From: Lacrimispora sinapis
Lineage (GTDB): Bacteria > Bacillota > Clostridia > Lachnospirales > Lachnospiraceae
DNA length: 64,000 bases
NCBI RefSeq assembly: GCF_043633585.1
Contig: NZ_CP141832.1
Span: 3,162,001 to 3,226,000 of the forward strand
Reading direction: 5' to 3'
Shown here: positions 25,837 to 33,970 of the stretch, one piece after another
Layout of the letters: each line of letters begins with the position of its first letter
How positions within the stretch are numbered: position 1 is the stretch's first letter
Translations under genes and position numbers: made by a program
Notes under the pieces: generated by a model
Seen by the model: the letters and a program-made list of their open reading frames with translations, nothing else
Database searches by the model: none
Told to the model about the DNA's origin: nothing

Positions 25837-26972
25837 AAGTTCCTCCTGTTTGATTCCTGTTTCTGTCCGGCACTGACAATGATATCGCAGATCCGGTCCA
25901 CCTGGCTCAGGGGCAGATCTGCATACAAAGGCAGAGTCAGAACGCTGTCCGCCGCCTTTTTCGCAACCGGAAGCACTGCATCTTTGAATGATTCCCGGTA
26001 ACAGTCAAAATCCGTTATCAGCGGATAAAAATATTTTCTTGCGAAAACATGATGGGAAGCGAGAAGCTCATACACTTCATTCCTGGTCAGGGAAAAGTCT
26101 TCAAAGGCAACCGGAAAATAGGCATAATTCTGCAGTATGCCTTCCTTTTGGGGGTTCAGCCGAATGCCGGGTATCTGAGACAAACGTTCCCGGTACCGTT
26201 CCGACACCAGCCTGCGCTTTTCGATGTTGTCTCCTACATGGCGGAGGTTGCAGATGCCCATTACAGCCTGAAATTCGTTCATCTTGGCATTCCCGCCCAC
26301 ATATTCCACAGATTCTTTTCCCGTGATTCCAAAATTCTTCAAATAATTTAACAGAATCTCAAGGGACGGGTCCTGAAAGGTTACCGCACCGCCTTCAATG
26401 GTGTTGAACACTTTTGTGGCATGAAAACTGAACATGGAAGCATCTCCGTAAGTTCCGATTCCTCTTCCATGCACCTGGACGCCAAAGGCATGGGCCGCAT
26501 CATAAATGACTTTTAAATGATGTTTTTTAGCGATCCTTTCGATTTTATCCACCTCACAGACATTCCCATACACATGGACCGGCAATATGGCGGTGGTCTT
26601 AGGGGTGATCAGCGCCTCGATCTTGTCTGCATCTATGGTATAATCATCCTCCCTGATGTCGCAGAACACAGGAGTTAAATTATTTCTCATTATGGCATGG
26701 GTGGTGGAAGCAAAGGAAAATGGTGTGGTGATCACTTCTCCGGTCAAGTCCATGGCCTGCAGAGCCATTTCCAGTGCCATGTGGCCATTGACAAACAAAA
26801 GCAGGTTGGGGACCTTTAAATACTCTCCAAGCTGTTCCTTTAACCGGTCATGAAATTCTCCCATATTGGTCATCCAGGAAGTTTCCCAGATGGGTTTGAT
26901 TTCTTCTATAAATTCCTCATAAGAAGGCATGGACGCCTTTGTCACTAATATATCTTTCTCTTCCGGTACCAT
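25833..26972 (-). CDS. DegT/DnrJ/EryC1-family sugar aminotransferase
   Basis: A 379-residue PLP enzyme of the sugar aminotransferase family. FVNGHMALEMAL (60-71) binds the cofactor phosphate, DAAHAFG (158-164) holds the pyridine-contacting Asp, and HATKVFNTIEGG (184-195) contains Lys187, which should form the Schiff base. It aminates a 3- or 4-keto nucleotide sugar with glutamate as donor. The matching dehydratase is not in the window. The gene overlaps the ATP-grasp gene by four bases. GGAGG lies ten bases before the ATG. The ring position aminated cannot be read from the sequence. Confidence 0.88.
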   Translation of the reverse strand: MVPEEKDILVTKASMPSYEEFIEEIKPIWETSWMTNMGEFHDRLKEQLGEYLKVPNLLLFVNGHMALEMALQAMDLTGEVITTPFSFASTTHAIMRNNLTPVFCDIREDDYTIDADKIEALITPKTTAILPVHVYGNVCEVDKIERIAKKHHLKVIYDAAHAFGVQVHGRGIGTYGDASMFSFHATKVFNTIEGGAVTFQDPSLEILLNYLKNFGITGKESVEYVGGNAKMNEFQAVMGICNLRHVGDNIEKRRLVSERYRERLSQIPGIRLNPQKEGILQNYAYFPVAFEDFSLTRNEVYELLASHHVFARKYFYPLITDFDCYRESFKDAVLPVAKKAADSVLTLPLYADLPLSQVDRICDIIVSAGQKQESNRRNL

Positions 26973-27011
26973 ATTCCATTATCCTCCGATTTCCATTCCG
27001 CCCAAAGGAGG

Positions 27012-27932
27012 TCAGATGGAAAGCATCTGGCCAAAGGTCCTTATCAGGGTGCTTTTATAAAATTTGTATTTCCAAATGGTGTATATTTTTTTGATCCGGT
27101 CCATTTCCTGCAGCTTAATGAATTGTTCCAGGGTCTCTCTTTGTTCTCCGGTCATATCCGTTCCGAAGCGGTCCAAAAACAGTTCTGCCTGCAAAAACAG
27201 CTTTCGGTACTGTTCCCGCACCTGATGTTTATGCGTCAGCCTTTCCGCATATTGTCTCATACCGCCTTTTGAACCAACCTGATTGCTTTCATGCTGCCGG
27301 TAAAGCAGCAAAGGCCGGTCAATATAGGAAATCTTTCCAAAACAGCTTGCCAACAGTCCCAGCCACCAGTCGTGCATCATGCAGGTCTGGGGGATATAGG
27401 TCAGATAAGGATAAAATCCCTGGTTGATCATGACCGTATTCCCGGTGATGTTGTTCTCCACCAAGTAATGGCTGAACCGGTTATCCAAAACCGCGATTTT
27501 CTGGTACCTGGCCATGGACTTATGGCGGATTCTGCCGTCCTGATCCGTCACAGACAAATCGCCGTGAACCAGCAGGGGAACGTCTCTTCCCCATTGTTTC
27601 TCCAGGCGTTTCATTTCTTTTAACGTCACTTCTGCTTTATCGGGAAGCCATAGGTCATCCTGATCACAGAGCATGACATATTCTCCGCGAGCCTGACGAA
27701 GCAGACGGAAGAAATTGTTCTGGGGACTGCCGGAGGCGGTTTCATTCAACATGCATGTTATCCGGTCCGGATAGGTTTGTTCATATTCTTTTAGAATTTC
27801 AGGAGTTCTATCCGAGGAATGGTCGTCCGATATTACAATGGTCAGTTCCTTATAGGTCTGGTCCAGAATAGAATCCAGCTGCTGCCGGATGTATGCTTCG
27901 CCGTTATAAGCTGCTAAAAGCACCGTAATCAC
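27012..27932 (-). CDS. GT2 glycosyltransferase, rhamnosyltransferase-like
   Basis: A 306-residue family 2 transferase that begins ITVLLAAYNGEAYIRQQLDS, with ISDDHSSDRTPEIL and the metal motif CDQDDLW near residue 87. The QDDLW pattern and the HGDLSVTD stretch are common in enzymes annotated as alpha-rhamnosyl- or galactosyltransferases. I take the GTG at 27932 as start because AAGGAGG lies eight bases upstream; the longer frame begins with TTG at 27953 inside the ribosome-site region. It lies 35 bases after the preceding GT2 gene and 39 before the aminotransferase. Confidence 0.85.
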   Translation of the reverse strand: MITVLLAAYNGEAYIRQQLDSILDQTYKELTIVISDDHSSDRTPEILKEYEQTYPDRITCMLNETASGSPQNNFFRLLRQARGEYVMLCDQDDLWLPDKAEVTLKEMKRLEKQWGRDVPLLVHGDLSVTDQDGRIRHKSMARYQKIAVLDNRFSHYLVENNITGNTVMINQGFYPYLTYIPQTCMMHDWWLGLLASCFGKISYIDRPLLLYRQHESNQVGSKGGMRQYAERLTHKHQVREQYRKLFLQAELFLDRFGTDMTGEQRETLEQFIKLQEMDRIKKIYTIWKYKFYKSTLIRTFGQMLSI

Positions 27933-27967
27933 AAGACGTTCCTCCTTTCCCAAAAGAAGGGACTGGT

Positions 27968-28858
27968 CTACCAGGACAGTCCCACAATTTTTGTCAAGAA
28001 CCAGATCTCAGCCATTAAAAATCTCAGAAACAGTTTTACACCGATTTCTTCCAGCCGGTTGATCTTTAAATAGGTTTTATAATAATGAAGCTTACTCTCA
28101 TGAAGCAAAGCCTGTCTTTTTAAAATAGATTTCACGCTCTTTTGAATGGATACGGAATGCAGGTGGACATAGGACTGTTCCAGTAAAAGAACGGTCTTAT
28201 ACCCCTTTTCTTTCAGCTTATGTCCCAGAATTTTTTCCTCATAGTAGAGAAACACTTCCTCATCATAAAGACCGCACTCCATCAATGCCTTGACATCTGC
28301 CAGGAATAAGGAGCCAAGAACCGCATCCACATAGGCATACTCCTTGTTTTCATTCTGATTCCTGTTCTTTGGAAGCTCCGGCCGGTCATTGAGCCAGCGC
28401 CCAAAGAGCCGCCTTGTAATAAGTCCGGTGTCAAGCAGGTCTAAAAGCACTCCATGGAGCCTCCAGCTGGACAAGGCTACTGCCCCGGTCCCGTCCTTTG
28501 TGACAGCTGCTGCCACTGCCAGACGGTCCTGCCCGGAAAATGCATGCTTCATGGCATCAATGCAGGCTTCCGAAACTTTTACATCGGGGTTTGCGATCAA
28601 TACGTGAGTGGCATGAAGCGTGTGGTAAGCATATCGGATCCCCACATTGTTCCCGTAGCCATATCCGCCGTTTTTAGGAGTGCTTATAAAGCGGACCTTT
28701 TCATCCTCCAGTTCTTTTAACCTTACGGGGGAATCATCGGTGGAATGGTTGTCCACGACTACAATGGAATCCAGGCACTGATACGCCCGAATGGCATTTA
28801 CCAGACTCTCTGTGGTTTTTGCATCATTATAATTGAGAATGATACAGCTAACATTCAT
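27968..28858 (-). CDS. GT2 glycosyltransferase, WbbL-like
   Basis: A 296-residue family 2 transferase. SCIILNYNDAKTTESLV (4-20), VVDNHSTDDS (35-44), NGGYGYGNNVGI near 64-75 and the NPDV metal motif near 90 define the rhamnosyl/galactofuranosyltransferase group. The GYGNN loop is typical of that group. Galactofuranose from the glf gene two genes upstream, or rhamnose, are both plausible donors. It starts 12 bases after the GT8 gene with AAGGAG before the ATG. Confidence 0.86.
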   Translation of the reverse strand: MNVSCIILNYNDAKTTESLVNAIRAYQCLDSIVVVDNHSTDDSPVRLKELEDEKVRFISTPKNGGYGYGNNVGIRYAYHTLHATHVLIANPDVKVSEACIDAMKHAFSGQDRLAVAAAVTKDGTGAVALSSWRLHGVLLDLLDTGLITRRLFGRWLNDRPELPKNRNQNENKEYAYVDAVLGSLFLADVKALMECGLYDEEVFLYYEEKILGHKLKEKGYKTVLLLEQSYVHLHSVSIQKSVKSILKRQALLHESKLHYYKTYLKINRLEEIGVKLFLRFLMAEIWFLTKIVGLSW

Positions 28859-28870
28859 ATCCGCTCCTTT

Positions 28871-29848
28871 TTAAGAACCCTTTCGGGAATTGATCACCTG
28901 CATACCAAAACGGCGGCTTACATAATCCCGGAAAGGGGGACACAAAAATGTGCCGTAATTCATCAGATGATACGCGATCATATAAAGGCGGCTGCCCTTT
29001 TCTTTTGCCGTTCCCGCCCATGGAGTCCGGGCAAGATAATGGTCATAGGCCCTCCGGTAATGATTGAAATTTCCCTGCTTCCAGGGTCTTTCGTCTCCCA
29101 TATAATGAACGATGACCGGGTGCCGTTTCGCCTCTTGAAAGGATGCCTTTGATACGTTTTTGTATACCGGAGACAGCCTGACTAAATGACCGTAGCGGAA
29201 ATACCGGTAATTGGTAAAAAAATTATACCGGGGAGACAGCATTTTTATCTGCCCCTTTAAGGCTCCGTTGATGGTGTCCTGGTCTCCTGCAAAAAGCGTT
29301 CCGCTCTTGGAACAGTAAAAGTCCAGAAGCAGCTTCTGGGCATTTTTAAGCCGCCATTGTTTCATGTCTATTAAAAGAACACCGGAATTAAAATAAGGGT
29401 CCTCCGGCAAAAGACCGATCTCTTCTTTCATCGAGGGATAAATGGTAGGTTCCATAACGGCTCCCAGCATATAAGATTCCAAATCCGTTTCCCACAGCCG
29501 TTTTAAGGAAGACAGCACCACAGTATCGCAGTCCAGATATAACACCCGTTCTGCCGCATCCGGCAATACTTCCCCTACAAACAAACGGGCCAGGATGCTT
29601 AAATCAAAGCCTCCCGTGTTCACCTCATAGGAGAAGCGCTCCTTTAGATCTCCCAGTTCTATGATTGTTATCTGCCGCCCGAACGTTTTTCCAATGACCG
29701 AAAGCCGTTCCCTTGTCTGCCCGGATAACCCCATGGACAAGATATAGACCTGGAGTTCACCGGACTCCCGGTTGTGCTCCAAAAGGGAATAGAGGGATAC
29801 CCCTAAGTGTCTGGCGTAATGATCGTTGGAAGCGTATACAACATTCAT
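28871..29848 (-). CDS. GT8 glycosyltransferase
   Basis: A 325-residue family 8 retaining transferase. NVVYASNDHYARHLGVSLYSLLEHN (2-26) is the family's N-terminal signature, LYLDCDTVVL carries the DxD motif at 106-108, and YFNSGVLLIDMKQWR near 155-169 follows as expected. HYMGDERPWK near 259-268 is the C-terminal substrate motif. GT8 enzymes of this type add alpha-linked glucose or galactose from UDP-sugars. It has its own promoter in the 91-base gap after glf and a GGGAGG site before the ATG. Confidence 0.9.
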   Translation of the reverse strand: MNVVYASNDHYARHLGVSLYSLLEHNRESGELQVYILSMGLSGQTRERLSVIGKTFGRQITIIELGDLKERFSYEVNTGGFDLSILARLFVGEVLPDAAERVLYLDCDTVVLSSLKRLWETDLESYMLGAVMEPTIYPSMKEEIGLLPEDPYFNSGVLLIDMKQWRLKNAQKLLLDFYCSKSGTLFAGDQDTINGALKGQIKMLSPRYNFFTNYRYFRYGHLVRLSPVYKNVSKASFQEAKRHPVIVHYMGDERPWKQGNFNHYRRAYDHYLARTPWAGTAKEKGSRLYMIAYHLMNYGTFLCPPFRDYVSRRFGMQVINSRKGS

Positions 29849-29893
29849 AGAATCCTCCCGTTCCGTACCTTTTTGTACCTTTAGTTCCGTTGT

Positions 29894-29922
29894 ATTGTAC
29901 TATATCTCATAGGAAAAGTAAA
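29894..29922 (-). promoter_or_regulatory. Promoter of the GT8-to-GT2 operon
   Basis: Minus strand: TTTACT (29917-29922), 17-base spacer beginning TTTCC, TACAAT (29894-29899). It resembles the glf promoter closely, including TTTCC after the -35 and TAG before the -10. It should drive the operon 29848 to 23873. Confidence 0.72.
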
Positions 29923-29939
29923 CAGCCTGGCGGGCCGGG

Positions 29940-31040
29940 TCATTTCAATTCTTCCATTGCGGCCTTCATGGCGGATTCAATGACCTTGTCCATATCGTAA
30001 TACCTGTATTCCCCTAACCGTCCCCCAAAGATGATATGGGATTCCTGCGCTGCCAGGGAACGATACTTTTGAAATAGTTTTTGATTTGTTTCATCATTGA
30101 CCGGATAATATGGTTCCATGCCTTCGCTCCAGTCTCTGGGATATTCTCTGGTAATGACCGACTTCGGCTGGGTACCGAATTCAAAATGCTTGTGCTCGAT
30201 GATTCTGGTAAAAGGTGTCTCCCGGTCCGTATAATTTACCACTGCAACCCCCTGGTAATTATCCGTATCCACGGTCTCCGTCTCAAACTCCAGACTCCGG
30301 TATTCCAGCTTTCCGAACTGATAACCGTAAAAAGCGTCGATCATACCGGTATAAATGGTCTTTTCTGCCAGACCGTCATAATGGTCCCGTTTCTCTAAAT
30401 AGTCCGTTTCCAGCTCCACGTCGCAGCCTTCAAACAGCTTGTCAATGATCACATTATAACCGCCGATGGGGATTCCCTGATACAGATCATTGAAGTAATT
30501 GTTGTCATAGGTAAAGCGGACCGGAAGACGCTTAATGATAAATGCCGGAAGCTCCCTGCAGTCTCTGCCCCATTGCTTTTCCGTATAGCCTTTCACCAGC
30601 TTTTCGTAAATATCTGTTCCCACAAGGCGGATGGCCTGCTCTTCCAGATTCTTAGGTTCCCCTGTTACTGCCTTCTTCTGCTCCTCGATCTTTGCTTTCG
30701 CCTCCGCGGGAGTGGCTACGTTCCACATCTTGCTGAAGGTGTTCATATTAAAAGGAAGGTTGTACATCTCACCCTTAAAATTGGCAACCGGGCTGTTGGT
30801 ATAGCGGTTGAATTCCGCAAGCTCATTAACAAACCTCCAGACCTCTTTGCTGCTGGTGTGGAAAATATGGGCGCCGTAGCGGTGCACATGAATCCCTTCG
30901 ATTTCCTCACAGTAAATATTTCCCCCCATATGGTTTCTTTTCTCTACTACAAGGCATTTTTTTCCTTTCTGGCGGGCCAGATATGCAAAGACACCGGAAT
31001 AAAGGCCGGCTCCTACAAGCACATAATCATACTTCTTCAT
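29940..31040 (-). CDS. glf: UDP-galactopyranose mutase Glf
   Basis: A 366-residue flavoprotein of normal family length. VGAGLYSGVFAY (9-20) binds FAD, VVEKRNHMGGN (31-41) and HRYGAHIFHT (53-62) are the two most conserved family motifs, and KRLPVRFTYDNNYFNDLYQGIP near 169-190 lines the substrate pocket. It interconverts UDP-galactopyranose and UDP-galactofuranose, so the polymer probably contains galactofuranose. It is the first gene of the locus and has a near-consensus promoter. Confidence 0.96.
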   Translation of the reverse strand: MKKYDYVLVGAGLYSGVFAYLARQKGKKCLVVEKRNHMGGNIYCEEIEGIHVHRYGAHIFHTSSKEVWRFVNELAEFNRYTNSPVANFKGEMYNLPFNMNTFSKMWNVATPAEAKAKIEEQKKAVTGEPKNLEEQAIRLVGTDIYEKLVKGYTEKQWGRDCRELPAFIIKRLPVRFTYDNNYFNDLYQGIPIGGYNVIIDKLFEGCDVELETDYLEKRDHYDGLAEKTIYTGMIDAFYGYQFGKLEYRSLEFETETVDTDNYQGVAVVNYTDRETPFTRIIEHKHFEFGTQPKSVITREYPRDWSEGMEPYYPVNDETNQKLFQKYRSLAAQESHIIFGGRLGEYRYYDMDKVIESAMKAAMEELK

Positions 31041-31075
31041 GGTTTCTTTCTCCTGTCATTTTATAAACTGTACTT

Positions 31076-31104
31076 ATTATACTAAAATGAGAAGGAAATG
31101 TAAA
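31076..31104 (-). promoter_or_regulatory. Promoter of glf
   Basis: Minus strand: TTTACA (31099-31104), 17-base spacer beginning TTTCC and ending TAG, TATAAT (31076-31081). The -10 is a perfect consensus. It lies about 36 bases before the glf ATG. Confidence 0.8.
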
Positions 31105-31142
31105 ACCCTGCTTGCGGAAATGGGAACGAGAAAGGAGGCAAA

Positions 31143-31184
31143 ATGCTCATTAAATGTGTAAATATTGGCATTCAACAGGTATAA
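31143..31184 (+). other. Thirteen-codon mini-ORF behind a perfect ribosome site
   Basis: AAAGGAGG sits four bases before an ATG at 31143 that opens a frame of only 13 codons (MLIKCVNIGIQQV). It may be the 5' stump of a deleted gene or a leader peptide. The surrounding 31105-31264 is AT-rich and otherwise shows nothing I recognise. Confidence 0.35.
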
Positions 31185-31264
31185 TTTTGGCACTTGGGTT
31201 GAAGCAGTTAAAAATATATGTTAAAAGAAGTTATATTAATTTATGATTTGCAATCAAAAAAGAG

Positions 31265-31417
31265 ATGATAAGTTTTAGATGGACTCAAATACCTAAGGCT
31301 GCCGTTCAACAAAGGGCGGTGGAGCGTACAGTCCGGACATTTTACACTGATAGTAATTATGCAACAGTCGTCAGTTCTACTACAACACATGTTTATGCAA
31401 GAGGATATAGAGATTAA
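31265..31417 (+). CDS. Small unknown ORF (50 residues), possibly a gene remnant
   Basis: An ATG-initiated frame of 50 codons ending in TAA at 31415, too short for usual ORF calling. The product is Thr/Val/Arg-rich, with TVRTFYTDSNYATVV in the middle and HVYARGYRD at the end. No good ribosome site precedes the ATG, and the frame is closed 24 bases upstream, so it may be the C-terminal scrap of a larger gene. It touches the next ORF (TAA followed by GTG). I do not recognise a family. Confidence 0.35.
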   Translation: MISFRWTQIPKAAVQQRAVERTVRTFYTDSNYATVVSSTTTHVYARGYRD

Positions 31418-31615
31418 GTGAAAAAAATTATGGAAAAACTAATTAGTGCCTGGAGCTATATTGCAATAATCGTTGGTATATTGCTGGCAGAGAAAGTATC
31501 CACAAAAGCTACCTGGTGGAATATTCTTAAATCTGAATTCTGGGAGATAATTCTTGTAATTTTTGTAGGTTTGATTGCTTCTGCAATTATCAAGTATTAT
31601 AAAAGTAATAAATGA
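31418..31615 (+). CDS. Small two-helix membrane protein, unknown
   Basis: A frame of up to 65 residues from a GTG at 31418, or 61 from an ATG at 31430. Two hydrophobic segments (about 12-26 and 42-58 from the GTG) and a Lys-rich C-terminus describe a small membrane protein. It directly follows the 50-codon ORF and is followed by a terminator, so the pair could be a tiny operon such as a peptide with its immunity or holin-like partner; this is speculation. Both possible starts have weak ribosome sites. Confidence 0.5.
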   Translation: MKKIMEKLISAWSYIAIIVGILLAEKVSTKATWWNILKSEFWEIILVIFVGLIASAIIKYYKSNK

Positions 31616-31627
31616 TTGTGTTTGATA

Positions 31628-31653
31628 AAAGCGTTGTCGTAAAGACAGCGCTT
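31628..31653 (+). terminator. Hairpin after the small membrane protein
   Basis: AAAGCGTTGTC (31628-31638) pairs with GACAGCGCTTT (31644-31654, last base in the T run) with one mismatch, followed by TTTC. It lies 12 bases after the ORF stop. Confidence 0.65.
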
Positions 31654-31769
31654 TTTCTAGTGTAAGTGTTGATTTTGAATCTAATATTCGTCCACGTGGT
31701 AATGTTGGAAGTTCTCCCCCAAAAATTAGGCTTACGGATTCTGGAAATGGAAAGTTTGTATGGAGTTAG
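31629..31769 (+). pseudogene. 3' remnant of an unknown gene, no start codon
   Basis: A frame with no plausible start runs from a stop at 31626 to a TAG at 31767-31769. Its last third reads like genuine coding sequence (IRLTDSGNGKFVWS). It overlaps the preceding terminator, so it cannot be translated as an intact gene here. With the two ORFs before it, it suggests a degraded accessory module. The family is unknown. Confidence 0.35.
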
Positions 31770-31823
31770 AAGGGGCAGGCTTAAAAAAACCACCGAATGA
31801 TTCCGTAAGATCAGAACAATCAA

Positions 31824-31856
31824 AGGCTATGATTCTTTCATACTGAATCATAGCCT
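31824..31856 (-). terminator. Terminator of the malonate decarboxylase operon
   Basis: A perfect 12-bp stem (AGGCTATGATTC at 31824-31835 with its complement at 31845-31856). On the minus strand the stem is followed by TTTGATTGTTCT. It lies 15 bases after the stop of the acyltransferase gene. Confidence 0.75.
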
Positions 31857-31870
31857 GAAATATTACTATT

Positions 31871-33007
31871 CTAATGAATGTACTGCTGTTCTTCTCTTAC
31901 GTTTTTCCCCTTTAAAAGTTGCGGAACATACTTTAAGGCAAATTCAATCCCATATACCAGTGAAAATGACATTATTGCTGTCATGAGCCATAAAAAGAAC
32001 AAATGGAACCCATAAGGAAGAGAATTGGCTGGCTCTCCCATAATTTTGATCAGCACAAAAATCAAAAAGTAATTTGCCAGATAAGCCCGGTATGCATATT
32101 GGGCCAGAAACCGGAACGGCACTAACAATTTTGAATGGTTTTTGATCAGTACCAATCCAAAGCCATATACAGCAATGATTGCAAAAACATCATAGCAGAA
32201 GGTGGAAATTCTTAAATAAAGTGAATTGGATAGCTTTATATGTTCCATTCCGTAAGAGAACATCTCACGGTTTTCAATAAGAAAAAACATACAGATCAAA
32301 GGCAAAACGGCAAGCTTGGCCTTTGATACGAAGCTTTCCCATTTCTCAACATTGGAAGAAGCAACTGTTCCCAAAATCGCATAAATGCTGAAGCCGATAA
32401 ACGAGCGGTCGAAATAAAGCAGTATCGGATTGGTTCTTCCGCCGAATATATAAGTATCATAATAATATACAAATGCTGTATAGAAAATAAATGCAGCCAA
32501 TAATACAGGGCCGATTTTCTTACGATCCTTTGACAGCTTTGCATGGAGATACCAAAGTACCGGTACCAGTAAATGGAACTGGAACATCATCACCAGATAC
32601 CAGGTGTGGGGTGCACTGCTGCCCAGCAAATACCCCTTTAAAATATCTTTTACGCTATGATAGTTTGAAAGGTCAATCAATATATAAACCGTAGTCCACA
32701 AAAAATACGGCACCAATAATTCCTTCGCTTTGTGGAATACATGGGTCTTATAGGGAACATTTTTTATTTTGCTGATATCAAAGCAGATTGCAAAAATAAA
32801 AAAAGGCGCGGAATATTTCACAAGGTCAAGGATCACAACCGATTGAGCCTGTTGGCTGATTGTCAAATCCTGTTTCATCATAGCACCTAAAATTCCCTGC
32901 ATCATCACTGATAATACTGCAAAAACTTTTAAAATATCAGGAATTGTTGTCTTTGTACTCAATGCCTCTCGATAGCCATTTGAAAATATAACATTGTCTT
33001 TTTCCAT
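31871..33007 (-). CDS. Acyltransferase-3 family membrane protein
   Basis: A 378-residue polytopic protein with about ten hydrophobic helices, matching the OafA/YrhL acyltransferase-3 family by size and by its start (IPDILKVFAVLSVMMQGI, then a loop with PFFIFAICFDI). The family moves acyl groups from the cytoplasm to carbohydrates or lipids outside. The ATG at 33007 has AGGAG six bases upstream; an earlier ATG at 33028 overlapping the mdcH stop has no good site. It is the last gene of the mdc operon, where other bacteria carry a malonate transporter. The substrate is unknown; this could also be a neighbour that simply shares the transcript. Confidence 0.82.
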   Translation of the reverse strand: MEKDNVIFSNGYREALSTKTTIPDILKVFAVLSVMMQGILGAMMKQDLTISQQAQSVVILDLVKYSAPFFIFAICFDISKIKNVPYKTHVFHKAKELLVPYFLWTTVYILIDLSNYHSVKDILKGYLLGSSAPHTWYLVMMFQFHLLVPVLWYLHAKLSKDRKKIGPVLLAAFIFYTAFVYYYDTYIFGGRTNPILLYFDRSFIGFSIYAILGTVASSNVEKWESFVSKAKLAVLPLICMFFLIENREMFSYGMEHIKLSNSLYLRISTFCYDVFAIIAVYGFGLVLIKNHSKLLVPFRFLAQYAYRAYLANYFLIFVLIKIMGEPANSLPYGFHLFFLWLMTAIMSFSLVYGIEFALKYVPQLLKGKNVREEQQYIH

Positions 33008-33024
33008 ACTCTTCTCCTGAAAAT

Positions 33025-33954
33025 TCATTTTTCTCTTTCATTCTTTATAAGGATGCAGGCCGATTCGATCCCGCTGTTTAATGCGGAAATACAACGGGCA
33101 TCCGGAAATTCTTTCTTTGCCATGTTGGTTAGGGTCTCGCCCGGCCCGATCTCCACAAACAGCCTCACTCCACGTTCATACATTAACGTAGCAGAATCAT
33201 GCCACCGTACCGTTTGGGAAACCCCCGCTGAAAGATCCTGTCTGATATCCTCCACCGTCCTTAAAACTCTCGCTCTGCAGTTGCCTACAAATAATGTTCT
33301 GGGAGGGGTTAAATTTATTTCCGCCATTTTATCTGCCAGTTCTTTTGATACTCCATTTAAAAGCCTGCAATGGGAGGGGACGCTTACATTTAATAATTTG
33401 GCCTTATGAGCGCCCATGGTTCGTGCAAGGGCAAAAACATCTTCAATGGCGGATAAAAGACCAGAGATGACGATCTGGTCATACCTGTTTAAATTAGCAA
33501 TATAAACGGGGGAGGTTTCTGAATTTACCTGTTGGACCAATTTGCCCACCTGCACCTCATCAAGACCCACGATCACACCCATACCGTAATCTTTGGGATA
33601 GCTTTGTTCCATGAGCCTGCTTCGCAAATCCACCACAGAAAGGGCATCCGAAAAATCCAGGCTGCCGGATACGACGGCTGCAGAAAACGATCCGATGGAA
33701 TGGCCGGCTGCAATGTCCGCAGCAGCGCCCTCTGCCTTTAATACTCTTGCAACAGCTACCTCGGAGATCAGCAGGGCGAGCTGAACGGAAACCGTTGACT
33801 GCAAGGCTTCCCTGGTATCCAGCTGAAGAATGTCTCTCCCCAGTACCGTTCTGGCTTCTTCTATGGTTCTTTCCACTTCCTCATGCTTTGGAAGTTCATG
33901 AAGCATATTGATCTTTTGTGACCCCTGACCAGGGAAAATAAATGCTACGCTCAT
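33025..33954 (-). CDS. mdcH: Malonyl-CoA:ACP transacylase of malonate decarboxylase, MdcH
   Basis: A 309-residue FabD-type transacylase. GQGSQ (9-13) and GHSIG (84-88, nucleophile Ser86) are the two hallmark motifs, and VPSHC near 194-198 holds the partner His. In malonate decarboxylase this subunit loads the prosthetic-group thiol of the acyl carrier subunit with malonyl from malonyl-CoA to start the cycle. General FabD is excluded by its place directly after mdcG. GGAGG precedes the ATG. Confidence 0.92.
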   Translation of the reverse strand: MSVAFIFPGQGSQKINMLHELPKHEEVERTIEEARTVLGRDILQLDTREALQSTVSVQLALLISEVAVARVLKAEGAAADIAAGHSIGSFSAAVVSGSLDFSDALSVVDLRSRLMEQSYPKDYGMGVIVGLDEVQVGKLVQQVNSETSPVYIANLNRYDQIVISGLLSAIEDVFALARTMGAHKAKLLNVSVPSHCRLLNGVSKELADKMAEINLTPPRTLFVGNCRARVLRTVEDIRQDLSAGVSQTVRWHDSATLMYERGVRLFVEIGPGETLTNMAKKEFPDARCISALNSGIESACILIKNEREK

Positions 33955-33970
33955 ACATTTCCTCCAACTT

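Noticed and set aside
31265..31615. Toxin-antitoxin pair or bacteriocin with immunity protein
   Set aside because: The small ORF pair has the right size, but no sequence hallmark of a known family and weak ribosome sites; kept only as unknown ORFs.
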